Assembly (NCBI GenBank): GCA_946491665.1 | Contig: CAMLYL010000003.1 | Location: 27,935-91,934, forward strand | Length of the DNA: 64,000 nt | Origin: an uncultured Lachnospiraceae bacterium | GTDB taxonomy: Bacteria > Bacillota > Clostridia > Lachnospirales > Lachnospiraceae | Direction: 5' to 3' | Shown: positions 8,801 through 17,542 of the stretch, piece by piece | Layout: every line of letters starts with the position of its first letter | Position numbering within the stretch: the stretch's first letter is position 1 | Made by a program: the position numbers and the translations under genes | The notes under the pieces: model-generated | What the model was told of the DNA's origin: nothing | Seen by the model: the letters and a program-made list of their open reading frames with translations, nothing else | The model's database searches: none

Positions 8801-11800
8801 CGGAAAAGAGCGTACGCAGGAAAGGAAAAGGGCAGGTGCATGACCGCCGCACAGATAAGACAGATGATCCGTTTTTGAAGATCTATGAAAAGATTGCGGA
8901 GAAGACCGGATATGATGTGGTGCTCATGGATGAAGACATGGAAGGGATCAATGGAGAGTTTGTCCGTGGTGCGGGGCAGATTATCTTTAATACAGATTCT
9001 GATGCGCGGTATGCCACCATCTTTCATGAGGCGATCGGGGAATTCTCAGAAGCCTGGAACACAGAAGAGATGAAGACTTTCCAGGATGATCTGCTGGAAT
9101 GGTACCTGTCAGAGTATGGGGAGGAGCGAACGGATGAGCTGATCAGCAGGTACCAGAAACTGTACCGGACGGTAAACCCGGAGGAAAGTTACCGGGAAGC
9201 TGCCAACGAGATGGTAAATGATGCCCTTGCAGGTCTGTTCCGGACGGAAGACGGGATTCGGGATTTTGCAGACTGGCTCTATGGGAATAAAACGCAGGCA
9301 GAGGCGAAGTCTGTCCTCCAGAAGCTTGCAGATTTTATTAGGGATCTGATTGCGAAAGTGAAAAGCTATCTGTCAGAGGAGACGTTTACGGAAGCGGCCC
9401 GCCAGACAACGGATATGCGTTTAGAGCAGGCGGAAGAATTGCGCCGGCGCATCCTGAGTATTGCGGATCAGGCAGCGGAGAATTACCGGAAAGCTGCAGA
9501 AGAGGGGGAAATAAAAGAGGACGCAGGGAACAGAAAATATTCTTTATCAAAATATGGATTCAAGGGATATAGCGAACGTCAGATAGAAAATTGGAAAAAC
9601 AGTAAAAAAATAGTTCTCTATGAGGATGAAGAACAATTTCAGATCTTTATCAGTGATGCCAGGAAGCATAAGATTCCGGGGAAGAAGATTTATTTTGGGA
9701 TGCTTCCGGATCGTATTGCAGACAGAATCCAGAGTGAACTTGGAATAAATGTACATGATTTTAATTGTAGTTTGAAATCTTATGAAATAGAGAAAATATT
9801 CAAGGATCATGGAGACGAAAAAGCTGAAGGAAAAAGAGGACAGAGGGCAATTACGGAGAGGGATCTTGAAAAAATTCCAGAGATTGTAGCAAGGCCGGAA
9901 CGTATTACAGAATCTGGCACATATATGGGGAAGCCGGCAATTCGTTTTTATAAAGAAGGAATCACTGTGACAGGAGTTGTGTCGGATAAAAGCATGGATC
10001 TGTTTGTGCAAACGATGTATGCAAATAAAAAAAGAAGCCTTGCCACTGCGATAGATGAACAAGCCTCTATCAATACGCCCGAGGCGACAAGCGGTACAGC
10101 TTCTAATAATATTTTACCAGATTCTGCGGAAAATACAACCGAAAAACGGAAATATTCCCTGAAAATGGATTCTGAGGGGCGGGAACTGACAGAAAACCAG
10201 AGGGAATATTTCAGGAATTCCAGGGTTGTAGATGAAAACGGGAACCTGATGGTAATGTACCATGGGACACCGCAGGGAGGGTTTACCGTGTTTAAGAATG
10301 ACCTGCAGTTTTTTACTCCGGATAAGTCCTATGCGGATGTTTACCAGTCACCATCTGCAAGCTCCAGGAAGAGCGGAAAAACGGCTTCTTCCCCGCAGAC
10401 TTATGAAGTATACCTGAACATGGAAAAACCCTTTGATATACGGGATGAGGAGACCAGGGAGCTGTTTATAGAGGAATATGTTAAAGGAGGATGGGCGCTG
10501 GGAATTAACCCGTATGTAGAATACCAGGATACTACAGAGACCGGTCTGCCTTCATGGGAGGAAGCAGATAATATCTATGAATTCTTGGAGGAGAATGAGA
10601 TGCTGGATGAGTACGACGGGATTCTGGTGGATGAAGGAGGAATTCCCGGAGAAGACGGCGAAGTAAATTACCGGGGAATTGCATATGTTACATTCCATCC
10701 AAATCAGGTAAAGAATGTGACGAATGAGAATCCAACGAGCAATGAGGATATTCGTTATTCGCTTTCCGGTATTGTTGAAATGGACGAGCTTTGGGATGAC
10801 AATGATGCGATACAAGAAACACTGAAGCAGTATTCTTCTATTCTCCAGGACGGCGCAGAAGTGATGCATGGGAGAGAGGTAGATACAGATGTAATACGTC
10901 GGATTGCCCGAAATATAAAGAAAGAATACTATTCCGGTATTAATGTGGATGAACTTGCGTCCAATCTGGAAAAGGTGTTCTCCTATATGCAGACGCAGGA
11001 GAAGGTGAATTACCAGGATATGGTGCGCATCATGAATGAAGTGGCCATGCCGGTGATAGAGCAGAGCCAGAGAGTGGATTCGCAGCAGCAGGCGCAATAT
11101 GATTCTTTCCGGAAGAAACTGCGCGCAACGAAGTTCCGGCTGAGCGACCAGCAGAAAGATGAGGTTGCGTACTATTTCGGTACATACGAGAACTTCCGCA
11201 GGAAGAATTTCGGCACGCTGATGATTAGTGATAAGGCGTCTTCTACGCTTGACAGTATCTGGGGTGAGCTGGTGGAGGAATCCGGCGGGTTCCTGGAAAT
11301 AGATACGCCATATGTGGAACAGGCGGTTGCCCTGTCTGAAGCCCTGGATAATATGAAACCCCAGGTGCAGAATTCCTTTGGTGGAGATAACCAGGGGGCG
11401 GCCATGGACCTTGCGCTGCGGATCTACGAGGAATATTTCAAGTCGCAGTCAGATGCACGGGTGAAGAGTCTGAACCAGAAGATGGTGCATGAACGTGTGG
11501 AATATCACAGGAAGGTGCGCGAACGGTATTATGAAAAGCTGAAAGAAGAGCGCCAGAAAATGAAGGAGAAAACGGGAACCATCCATGCGAGGGTCGCGGA
11601 GATGCGGGCGGCAAGGGCGCAGAGTAAGATGGAACGGAAAAAGAGGCAGAAAACAGCGGAATACCGTACGAGCATTAAGCGGAATGCATCTGATTTGATC
11701 CGCTGGATTGAGAGGCCGACGAACCAGAAGCATGTGCCGGATGCCTTGAGGAAAACCACACTGCAGTTTTTAAGTGCGATTGATTTTGTGTCCAGCCGTG

Positions 11801-14800
11801 CGCTGGAGGACAGCCAGTCTACGTTGTCCTGGCGGGAAAAGATGCTGATGGTACAGAATGAGCTGAAAGCTGCGGAAGAGGCAGAGTCATCGGATGAATA
11901 TGGAAGTTTCCTGGTGGAACTGGATCCGGACTTTGCGCCGGCGCTCAGCGAATTTATCAGGAAGAACCAGAAGGCTGAGAAAATTTCGGATCTGGATTAT
12001 GAGCAGTTGAAGGAACTGGACATGATTACAAAGATGCTGAAACGGACGATTACCAGGGCAAATGAACTGCATGCAAATAAGCAGTTTAAGCATGTAGGGG
12101 ATGCCGCCGGACAAACGATCCTGGAATTGCAGAAACAGAAGGATAAGAAAGACGTACGTGGTGCTGTCAAACTGGCGGATCAGCTTCTGAACGTGGATAT
12201 GTTGGATTCTTTTTCTTATTTTATGATGCTGGGGAAAGGTGCAGTGAGTATATATCATGAACTCCGGGAAGGTTTCAATCAGAGAACCTGGCATATCAAA
12301 GAGGCTCAGGATTATATGAATGAGGTAAATAAAAATGTATCCAGGAAGGAGTTGAAAAAATGGGTTGGCGATCAGGCCGAAATTCATGAATTCCAGGTCG
12401 GCAGCAGGGTACTGAAACTTTCTACCGGGCAGATTATGAGTCTTTACTGTTTGGGGCAGAGAAACCAGGCAAGACAGCATATTTTTAGCGGAGGTGTTCT
12501 GGCAGATCCGGTGGGAAGGGGGAAGAATCGGATTTCTCAGGTAAAACCGGTACATATCACAAAGGGAATTTATGATGAAATTATTGGAATTCTTACGCCG
12601 GAACAGAAAGCTTATGCAGATAAAGTGCAGCAGTTCCTGGCAAAGAATTGTGCGGACTGGGGAAACAATACATCTATGATTCTGTATGGATATAAGAAAT
12701 TTAATGATGACAGATATTTTCCGATTCGGACATCGGATAACAGCCACCGGACCAATGACAAGAATGCAGGGGACAACGTGTCATTATATGAGATCAGGAA
12801 CCAGGGAATGACGAAGAGTGTGATTCCAGGTGCAAAGAATGCTCTTGTGATAGGGGATATCATTGATGTATTTGCAGATCATGTGGTAGGGATGGCAAAT
12901 TATGATTCCTTTGCTGTGCCGTTAACAGATGCTATGAAATGGTATAACTATAAGAATGAGGGAATGGTAGGAGAATTTCTGGAATCTGATTCTGTGAAAG
13001 AAGAGATTGACCGTGTGAAAGGAAGTAAGGCAAAGGATTATTTTATCCGGTTGCTGAAGGATATTAATGGGGAGGCTTCAAATGCTACATCCACAAATAT
13101 CAGCAATAAGCTGCTGGCCAATTATAAAGGGGCTGCAGTAGGTGGAAACATCCGCGTGGCAATCCAGCAGCCAACAGCCTTTCTGCGGGCCTCGGCGCTG
13201 ATGGATCCTAAAGATTTGATTTCTGCATTGGCGGGGAAACCTCAAATATCAAAGGCAAAGGAGAATAGCGCTATCGCATTATGGAAGTCCTGGGGATACT
13301 ATGAGACGAATATGGGGCAGTCCATGAAACAGGTCATTACGGGGCAGAGTACCATAATGGACAAGATCCGTGATAAGTCATCTGTACTGGCTGCGCTTGG
13401 TGATGAGGTGACATGGGGATATCTCTGGAATGCCTGCGAACGGGAGATAAGAAGGACACGGCCAAAGCTGAAAGTGGATTCCAAGGAATATCTGGAAACT
13501 GTGAGAAGACGTTTTGAAGAGGTAATTGATCAAACTCAGGTGGTAGACACAATTCTTCACCGGACACAGTTTATGAGAAGTAAGGACACTTTGATTAAGA
13601 TAGAGGCATCTTTTATGAGTGAGCCACAGAAATCGTACAATATGCTTTATCGGGCAGCTCTGGAACCTGGCCAGAAAAAGTTTGTCAATAAGAAGTTTGT
13701 CAGAACGGCAGTGGTATATGTCATGACCGGAATTCTGACCAGCCTTGCGGCGGCTGTTATGGATGCCTGGAGGGATGATGATTTCAGTTTGAAGTTTGGG
13801 GAAAAATACTGGTCGGCTGTGAAGAAAAATATTATCAGCAATGTTAATCCGTTGTCTGCGATACCATATGTAAAGGATGTGCTTTCCTATATTGAAGGGT
13901 TTGACGTTGAACGGACAGATATTTCCGGAATTACAAATATGATCAGTGCCGTCCAGAATATTATTAAGTACGTGAACGATGACAGCAGGAAGACAACATA
14001 TGGTCTTGTAAAATCTATGGCTCAGGCGATCGGCCAGGTCAGCGGAATTCCCGGCTATAACATTATGAGGGAAGTAGAGAGCCTGATTGAGAATATTATA
14101 AAAGAGCCAATCCTGACGGAGCAAAATTCTTATACAAAATTAATTGAAAATATTCTTCGCTATGGAGAGGAAGGAGATATGGAGAAGTATAAGAAAACTT
14201 ATCAGGAACTGTTAGATCGTTATGAAGAGAAGGGGGAGGAAGAACCGGAAACAAAAGCCAAAGCTTCCATTCGTGGTGAAGTGAAGAAAAGGTTTAAATC
14301 CGGGGAATATACGGAAGAAGAAGCGCTCAGTTTGCTGAAAGAATATGGTATGACGGATGATGAAGCTTATTGGGCGATGGAAGAAATAAAAGGCGGGGAT
14401 GATTGGGGAAAATATGATGATTTCTATCACGCGCTGGAAACCGGGACCAATATCGAGGGAACCATTGAAAGGTATGTTTCTCATGGAGTTGATGAGAAGA
14501 AGCTTGCAAGTGCGATCACATCAGAATATAAAGAAGAATATTTGGGCTACTATTATTCGGACAAGTCAAAGGCTTCTTCGTTGAAATCACAGATAATTGA
14601 CTGGTATATGGCTCTGGGTGAGTCGCAAGAAGATGCAGAGGAGAAAGTACAGGGATTTGTGACAACGGATATCAGGGAGAAGTTCATGGAAGGAGAGTAC
14701 TCGGAATCGGAGGCAAGAAAGTATTTGAAGGAATGTGGTTTTTCGGACAATGAAGTGTACTGGAAATTAGAACAATGGAATGGAGGCGAGGACTGGAGTA

Positions 14801-15093
14801 AATACGACGACTTCTACAAGGCCTTGGAAACCGGGACTGATATAAAGAAGATAATTAATGATTATGAAAGCCATGGTGTGGAACAGAAAGACCTAAAGAG
14901 CGCAATTACATCCAATTATAAGGAACAGTATCTGGAATATTATCATTCTAATAAAACGAAAGCGGCAGACCTGAAATCAAAGCTGATCGGATGGTATATG
15001 GCCCTTGGGGATACCAGGGAGCAGGCTGCAAAAAAGATTGATAAATGGCCGGAACAGGAGGCTGAGAAACTGGAAGAAGAGGAAGACGAATAA
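5833..15093 (+). CDS. Giant polyvalent virion protein (3086 residues) with peptidase-like, PBECR nuclease-like and ADP-ribosyltransferase-like domains
   Basis: A single uninterrupted 9.3-kb frame starts at ATG 5833 behind AGGAGG. Seen in order: a motif RKTADEV repeated at residues 4-10 and 89-95; Gly/Ala-rich segments near 354-380, 430-466 and 580-603 that could insert in membranes; a peptidase-like region near 1025-1220 with HEAIGE at 1065; a PBECR3-type region at about 1235-1403 with HGD...RGQ...TERDLEKIPEI (His 1326); an ART-PolyVal-type region at about 1440-1645 with YHGTPQGG (His 1477), YEVYLNMEKPFDI and YDGILVDEGG; a basic coiled coil near 1870-1950; a hydrophobic segment near 2626-2646 in an LPD38-like region; and two tandem repeats of about 130 residues at 2812-3075. 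Toxin-like domains strung on one phage chain define polyvalent proteins. Size and position match inner-core proteins ejected with the DNA (as T7 gp16 or N4 vRNAP), but I see no RNA polymerase or lytic transglycosylase motif. Delivery of the domains into the host is inference. Confidence 0.85.
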   Translation: MAKRKTADEVLAERNRRKVGTIAAGTPTISYKQAKRAYGGNKTGTSLGAGTMTLQQETAEPVQMLVDPTGTDRREENAGSTLNDTSTGRKTADEVIRDRERAIRQGTYKNSISEKKEETLSGNRMTYQDFKKTAERSGITPKAVTTSEREAQMQEQIKEQRKLVRRLRIGRLTGPVTYENGVLRIDGYDPEAEKKKLAEMEREYNYRNVEDGVPETASQTENYRQYLENIKANIGEDEDPEKKESFIYEQEKNMEALSKTDVARYVRDYQRYQASASAGNAESIGIVRDAENALKEMGYSREDILSLKDTYTRIENANARVKMEEDVKDRVNGTYEYDSDLEKKLMDGPVRQSIGTIGASLASGAGIQEGLASAIAQAVTGEYVPVDTNSAYFYPGIYRDVARQEVSENIENSVPNKYVGKGLSMIYNAGMSTADTLASAAAGGQGYSLANMAAGAASGAMRDTFDRTGDTGKSMATAAVAGGIEYITEKVSLDNLWDIVKGSGKAAGRSTLTNLLVQSGIEGSEEAASDVANRVVDSLINGGKSEIQQNAQNYVANGMTEEEAKRQAEKDWWKQLGEDALVGTLSGAMGGGAGIAANTISSRAAGSEVQESGVMETVAKRAELYDSYPVQSALRTYETRPTKANAGRLYQAVAQFEYDNNIEPVSTEQGLPAVLQTNAEDSLPAEERTVNEPIIESQERPGAVRQVQKADNAMRQEAPEGESPATMMQRNPYIEQDVRGTKSPEDAIQEIREARTPYQLVSNLRSVQENGTESEIREAREAFEVTSAKLMADRVIAPEELSMEQQQLTEAEAYEAGYENRQVEDYLLAYPEAQIAYNMGIQERRRTQNADNIPTQVNDLTAARDSSGKRITVRTIRDIENEPVAVTENGNVNLSDITFESPAVQTLYNNASTKGTTKAAQVYLEGYPSGMNVKSYEMYFNRFVNAGKLGASFENTVRRNGQLRNYIPEETLKKFYDLGAESGKSREQAAEKSVRRKGKGQVHDRRTDKTDDPFLKIYEKIAEKTGYDVVLMDEDMEGINGEFVRGAGQIIFNTDSDARYATIFHEAIGEFSEAWNTEEMKTFQDDLLEWYLSEYGEERTDELISRYQKLYRTVNPEESYREAANEMVNDALAGLFRTEDGIRDFADWLYGNKTQAEAKSVLQKLADFIRDLIAKVKSYLSEETFTEAARQTTDMRLEQAEELRRRILSIADQAAENYRKAAEEGEIKEDAGNRKYSLSKYGFKGYSERQIENWKNSKKIVLYEDEEQFQIFISDARKHKIPGKKIYFGMLPDRIADRIQSELGINVHDFNCSLKSYEIEKIFKDHGDEKAEGKRGQRAITERDLEKIPEIVARPERITESGTYMGKPAIRFYKEGITVTGVVSDKSMDLFVQTMYANKKRSLATAIDEQASINTPEATSGTASNNILPDSAENTTEKRKYSLKMDSEGRELTENQREYFRNSRVVDENGNLMVMYHGTPQGGFTVFKNDLQFFTPDKSYADVYQSPSASSRKSGKTASSPQTYEVYLNMEKPFDIRDEETRELFIEEYVKGGWALGINPYVEYQDTTETGLPSWEEADNIYEFLEENEMLDEYDGILVDEGGIPGEDGEVNYRGIAYVTFHPNQVKNVTNENPTSNEDIRYSLSGIVEMDELWDDNDAIQETLKQYSSILQDGAEVMHGREVDTDVIRRIARNIKKEYYSGINVDELASNLEKVFSYMQTQEKVNYQDMVRIMNEVAMPVIEQSQRVDSQQQAQYDSFRKKLRATKFRLSDQQKDEVAYYFGTYENFRRKNFGTLMISDKASSTLDSIWGELVEESGGFLEIDTPYVEQAVALSEALDNMKPQVQNSFGGDNQGAAMDLALRIYEEYFKSQSDARVKSLNQKMVHERVEYHRKVRERYYEKLKEERQKMKEKTGTIHARVAEMRAARAQSKMERKKRQKTAEYRTSIKRNASDLIRWIERPTNQKHVPDALRKTTLQFLSAIDFVSSRALEDSQSTLSWREKMLMVQNELKAAEEAESSDEYGSFLVELDPDFAPALSEFIRKNQKAEKISDLDYEQLKELDMITKMLKRTITRANELHANKQFKHVGDAAGQTILELQKQKDKKDVRGAVKLADQLLNVDMLDSFSYFMMLGKGAVSIYHELREGFNQRTWHIKEAQDYMNEVNKNVSRKELKKWVGDQAEIHEFQVGSRVLKLSTGQIMSLYCLGQRNQARQHIFSGGVLADPVGRGKNRISQVKPVHITKGIYDEIIGILTPEQKAYADKVQQFLAKNCADWGNNTSMILYGYKKFNDDRYFPIRTSDNSHRTNDKNAGDNVSLYEIRNQGMTKSVIPGAKNALVIGDIIDVFADHVVGMANYDSFAVPLTDAMKWYNYKNEGMVGEFLESDSVKEEIDRVKGSKAKDYFIRLLKDINGEASNATSTNISNKLLANYKGAAVGGNIRVAIQQPTAFLRASALMDPKDLISALAGKPQISKAKENSAIALWKSWGYYETNMGQSMKQVITGQSTIMDKIRDKSSVLAALGDEVTWGYLWNACEREIRRTRPKLKVDSKEYLETVRRRFEEVIDQTQVVDTILHRTQFMRSKDTLIKIEASFMSEPQKSYNMLYRAALEPGQKKFVNKKFVRTAVVYVMTGILTSLAAAVMDAWRDDDFSLKFGEKYWSAVKKNIISNVNPLSAIPYVKDVLSYIEGFDVERTDISGITNMISAVQNIIKYVNDDSRKTTYGLVKSMAQAIGQVSGIPGYNIMREVESLIENIIKEPILTEQNSYTKLIENILRYGEEGDMEKYKKTYQELLDRYEEKGEEEPETKAKASIRGEVKKRFKSGEYTEEEALSLLKEYGMTDDEAYWAMEEIKGGDDWGKYDDFYHALETGTNIEGTIERYVSHGVDEKKLASAITSEYKEEYLGYYYSDKSKASSLKSQIIDWYMALGESQEDAEEKVQGFVTTDIREKFMEGEYSESEARKYLKECGFSDNEVYWKLEQWNGGEDWSKYDDFYKALETGTDIKKIINDYESHGVEQKDLKSAITSNYKEQYLEYYHSNKTKAADLKSKLIGWYMALGDTREQAAKKIDKWPEQEAEKLEEEEDE

Positions 15094-15100
15094 TTTTCCC

Positions 15101-15136
15101 AGAGGGGTGGACTATGAAACCGCCCCTCTATTTTTT
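15101..15136 (+). terminator. Terminator after the giant virion gene
   Basis: AGAGGGGTGG (15101-15110) pairs with CCGCCCCTCT (15120-15129) with one G-U pair and a nine-base loop, followed by ATTTTTT. It separates the virion genes from the fibre/lysis genes. Confidence 0.8.
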
Positions 15137-15166
15137 ATGATAGGGAACAAAGGAGTGATGTGATAT

Positions 15167-15904
15167 ATGAATGTGATACATAAAATTGCCTTGGATCTTG
15201 CACAGAACAATTATATCGAGATTGAAGTGGCAAAGGGAAGTGAGAACACAATTGTTCTTCAGTTTTTCTTTTTAGAAAGTGGTAAGAAATATGATATGTC
15301 AGAGGTTGGAGCGGTTTCTTTTAAGGCCATTACCCCGGATCAAAGTATTGTATTTAATGATACCAGTAAAGTTCAGGAGAATGGAAGTGTACTGTATGCC
15401 ATTTCGGAAAGGATTATGGAAACTCCAGGCCGAACAACATGTACGCTGCAGTTGATTGGCTCAAAGGGAGAAGTAGTCAGTAGTTTTGAATTTTATATCA
15501 GGGTAAAAGCGCAGCTTTTTGATGAGAATGATTATATTTCGGAGGATGATCTGCAGGGTTTCCGCGCTTATATGATCCGGGCGGAAAACGCAGCGGAAGC
15601 CTGTGAGGCATTGAAACAGCTCCTGAATGTGACTTATGGAGGCATAGAAGATCTGATTGGGGATTTGTCAGATCAGAAACTGGAGTATGAAGAATTCCTG
15701 GAAGACCTGAAAGAACGGATTGCCAATGGAGAATTCAACGGTCCCAGAGGAGAACCTGGAAAGGACGGAGCAGATGCAATTGTGACGGAAGGAACAGGCA
15801 TTATGGCATTTCAGATTATTGGTGCAGATCTGTATTGTTATTATTTTGGGGATCAGCCGAATGTAATAATTAATACGGACGGAGATCTTATAGCGACAAT
15901 GTGA
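15167..15904 (+). CDS. Baseplate upper protein (BppU-N-like) with collagen-like segment
   Basis: Residues 1-115 match the N-terminal fold of phage baseplate upper proteins: IALDLAQNNYIEIEVAKGSENTIVLQ-like opening, a segment KYDMSEVGAVSFKAITPDQS, and VLYAISERIMETPGRTTCTLQL. These domains anchor receptor-binding proteins to the tail. A helical stalk (ENAAEACEALKQLLN and LEYEEFLEDLKERI) follows, then a short collagen-like triplet run GPRGEPGKDGADA near residue 193, which in fibres drives trimer formation, and a small beta tip. It opens the adsorption module after the terminator at 15101. The start ATG 15167 has a moderate site (GGAGTGATG). The BppU-type call is on overall pattern. Confidence 0.7.
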   Translation: MNVIHKIALDLAQNNYIEIEVAKGSENTIVLQFFFLESGKKYDMSEVGAVSFKAITPDQSIVFNDTSKVQENGSVLYAISERIMETPGRTTCTLQLIGSKGEVVSSFEFYIRVKAQLFDENDYISEDDLQGFRAYMIRAENAAEACEALKQLLNVTYGGIEDLIGDLSDQKLEYEEFLEDLKERIANGEFNGPRGEPGKDGADAIVTEGTGIMAFQIIGADLYCYYFGDQPNVIINTDGDLIATM

Positions 15905-15915
15905 GGAGATAAAAG

Positions 15916-16920
15916 ATGGCAAGTGTTAATTTAGGAAGGGTGAGAGGGAGTCTCTGGTATTTTGGGAATGGCATTACCGGGACGAGTCAGAAACCGTCGA
16001 TATACCCGGAAAGCGGTGTTGAGACCGCATATAAGAATGATATGTATTTGTCCGCTGCCGGATGTGTATATCAGTGTGTGGAAGCCGGAGATCAGGCAAC
16101 TGCGCAGTGGGTCTTCGTATGCGATATTTCAGGGCCTGCCCCGGAATTATATCATGGTTTGGATTCATCCAGTAAAACGATGGCTTTGAGCGCATATGCC
16201 GGAAAACTTCTGTACGATAAAATGAAATCATCAGGATTGTACGCAAAGGAGATTGCGATTGAATGTGATGAGAAAATTTATATGGTGAAGTTGACATGTG
16301 AAAATCGAAATACAGAGATTGTGTTTACAAATGAAGATGGAGATACAGGAACCTATGAATTTACAGCGGACAGCAGCGCGGAAACGGTAGAGATTGCGGT
16401 CTCTGTTAGTCAGACCATTGGGCTTGCGGCAGGAAGTGTACTGACAAACGTGAAATCCAGTGATGCATATATCCTGGAATGTGTTTTATATGGAAACAAT
16501 GAGAATCCGGTTTATACAATTCGTCCATCTCTTTGGGATGCGATATTGGAAGTGCAGAAGGAAATCAGCAATATTTTTTCTATTACGGAGGAAGATGAAG
16601 AAGGCGAATCTGTAGAGTATAAGGCATCGCAGGTTAAAAAATTTATAGGCGGGGTACAGACTGATGTATTTCCAGTATCTCATGCGAAGGCTGTGTGGTG
16701 GAATAAGCAGAACCAGGTTTCTCTGCATGATAAAATTTCTGATGATTGTCTCCAGAAGTCAGATGAAATTACAGAAGGAAATATAGATGCCATTATCAGT
16801 GGTGTTTATGATGAAGCCAGCGATGAAGGTGCGAATGATCCTTCAGCAGGTGCAGCTGAAAATGAGTTTGATGAAATTACCGATGCAGAGATCAACCAGA
16901 TTGTCGGAAATGTATTTTAA
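15916..16920 (+). CDS. Tail fibre/adsorption protein with modular C terminus
   Basis: The 334-residue product follows the baseplate protein by 11 bases (site GAGGAG). The N-terminal domain (SLWYFGNGITGTSQ, YKNDMYLSAAGCVYQCVE) has a beta pattern like carbohydrate-binding or fibre-head modules. Near the C terminus a short motif occurs twice: EITEGNIDAIISGVY and then EITDAEINQIVGNVF as the last residues. The second is shared with the end of the next protein (EITDIEIDEIIAGTF), suggesting a common docking or trimerisation tip. I do not recognise the family. A host-adsorption role is inferred from its place. Confidence 0.6.
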   Translation: MASVNLGRVRGSLWYFGNGITGTSQKPSIYPESGVETAYKNDMYLSAAGCVYQCVEAGDQATAQWVFVCDISGPAPELYHGLDSSSKTMALSAYAGKLLYDKMKSSGLYAKEIAIECDEKIYMVKLTCENRNTEIVFTNEDGDTGTYEFTADSSAETVEIAVSVSQTIGLAAGSVLTNVKSSDAYILECVLYGNNENPVYTIRPSLWDAILEVQKEISNIFSITEEDEEGESVEYKASQVKKFIGGVQTDVFPVSHAKAVWWNKQNQVSLHDKISDDCLQKSDEITEGNIDAIISGVYDEASDEGANDPSAGAAENEFDEITDAEINQIVGNVF

Positions 16921-16934
16921 GGGGAGGAAAAGAA

Positions 16935-17531
16935 GTGTCTATCGTAACAGGTGAAAAATTAAATAGTTTTGCGCAGAAATTTGCGAATAAAATAGAAAGC
17001 CTGTTTGTCCGGAAAGTAGACGGAAAAGGGCTGTCAACCAATGACTATACCACAACTGAAAAAAATAAGCTGGCCGGGATTCCCGCGGGAGCCGAGGCAA
17101 ACGTGCAGGCGGACTGGAATGAGACAACCACATCCTCAGATGCTTATATCAAAAATAAACCGGATGTGCTGGAACAGGATGATATCGCAGCCTGGGCGAA
17201 AGCAGATACAAAGCCGTCCTATGCGTTTTCAGAGATTGGAAGTAAGCCGACAACATTATCTGGATATGGCATCACGGATGCTGCTTCGAAGGCACATACC
17301 CATACAGGAGATGATATTGAGAGCCTTCCGGCATCTAAACTTACGGGCAAGATATCGCCAGATAATCTTCCGGATACAGGAGCGACCTCAATTGAATGGG
17401 AAGCGATCAGCGGGAAACCATCCACGTTTCCTCCGGCGGCCCATACCCATACACTGTCACAGATTTCGGATTATGAGGAGATCACAGATATTGAGATCGA
17501 TGAAATCATAGCCGGGACGTTTACGTCATAA
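16935..17531 (+). CDS. Tail fibre protein with GYGITDA-type repeats
   Basis: The start is GTG 16935 behind GGGGAGG. The 198-residue product has classic fibre shaft motifs: YTTTEKNKLAGIPAGAEANVQ, then KPTTLSGYGITDAASKAHTHTG, and a second HTHT near the end (PPAAHTHTLSQI). His-x-His motifs in such fibres can bind metal along the trimer axis. Its first residues (MSIVTGEKLNSFAQK) match those of the next protein, and its last (EITDIEIDEIIAGTF) match those of the preceding one, so this gene carries both of the module ends seen here. Role: receptor binding or fibre shaft. Confidence 0.75.
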   Translation: MSIVTGEKLNSFAQKFANKIESLFVRKVDGKGLSTNDYTTTEKNKLAGIPAGAEANVQADWNETTTSSDAYIKNKPDVLEQDDIAAWAKADTKPSYAFSEIGSKPTTLSGYGITDAASKAHTHTGDDIESLPASKLTGKISPDNLPDTGATSIEWEAISGKPSTFPPAAHTHTLSQISDYEEITDIEIDEIIAGTFTS

Positions 17532-17542
17532 GGAGGAGAAGT

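Noticed and set aside
11887..12747. 286-codon minus-strand frame inside the giant phage gene
   Set aside because: Antisense of a long coding region, no start signal, and an implausible residue composition.
5833..15093. N4-type virion RNA polymerase as identity of the giant protein
   Set aside because: Size and capsid family invite the idea, but I see no T7-type RNA polymerase motifs; toxin-like domains and repeats dominate instead.
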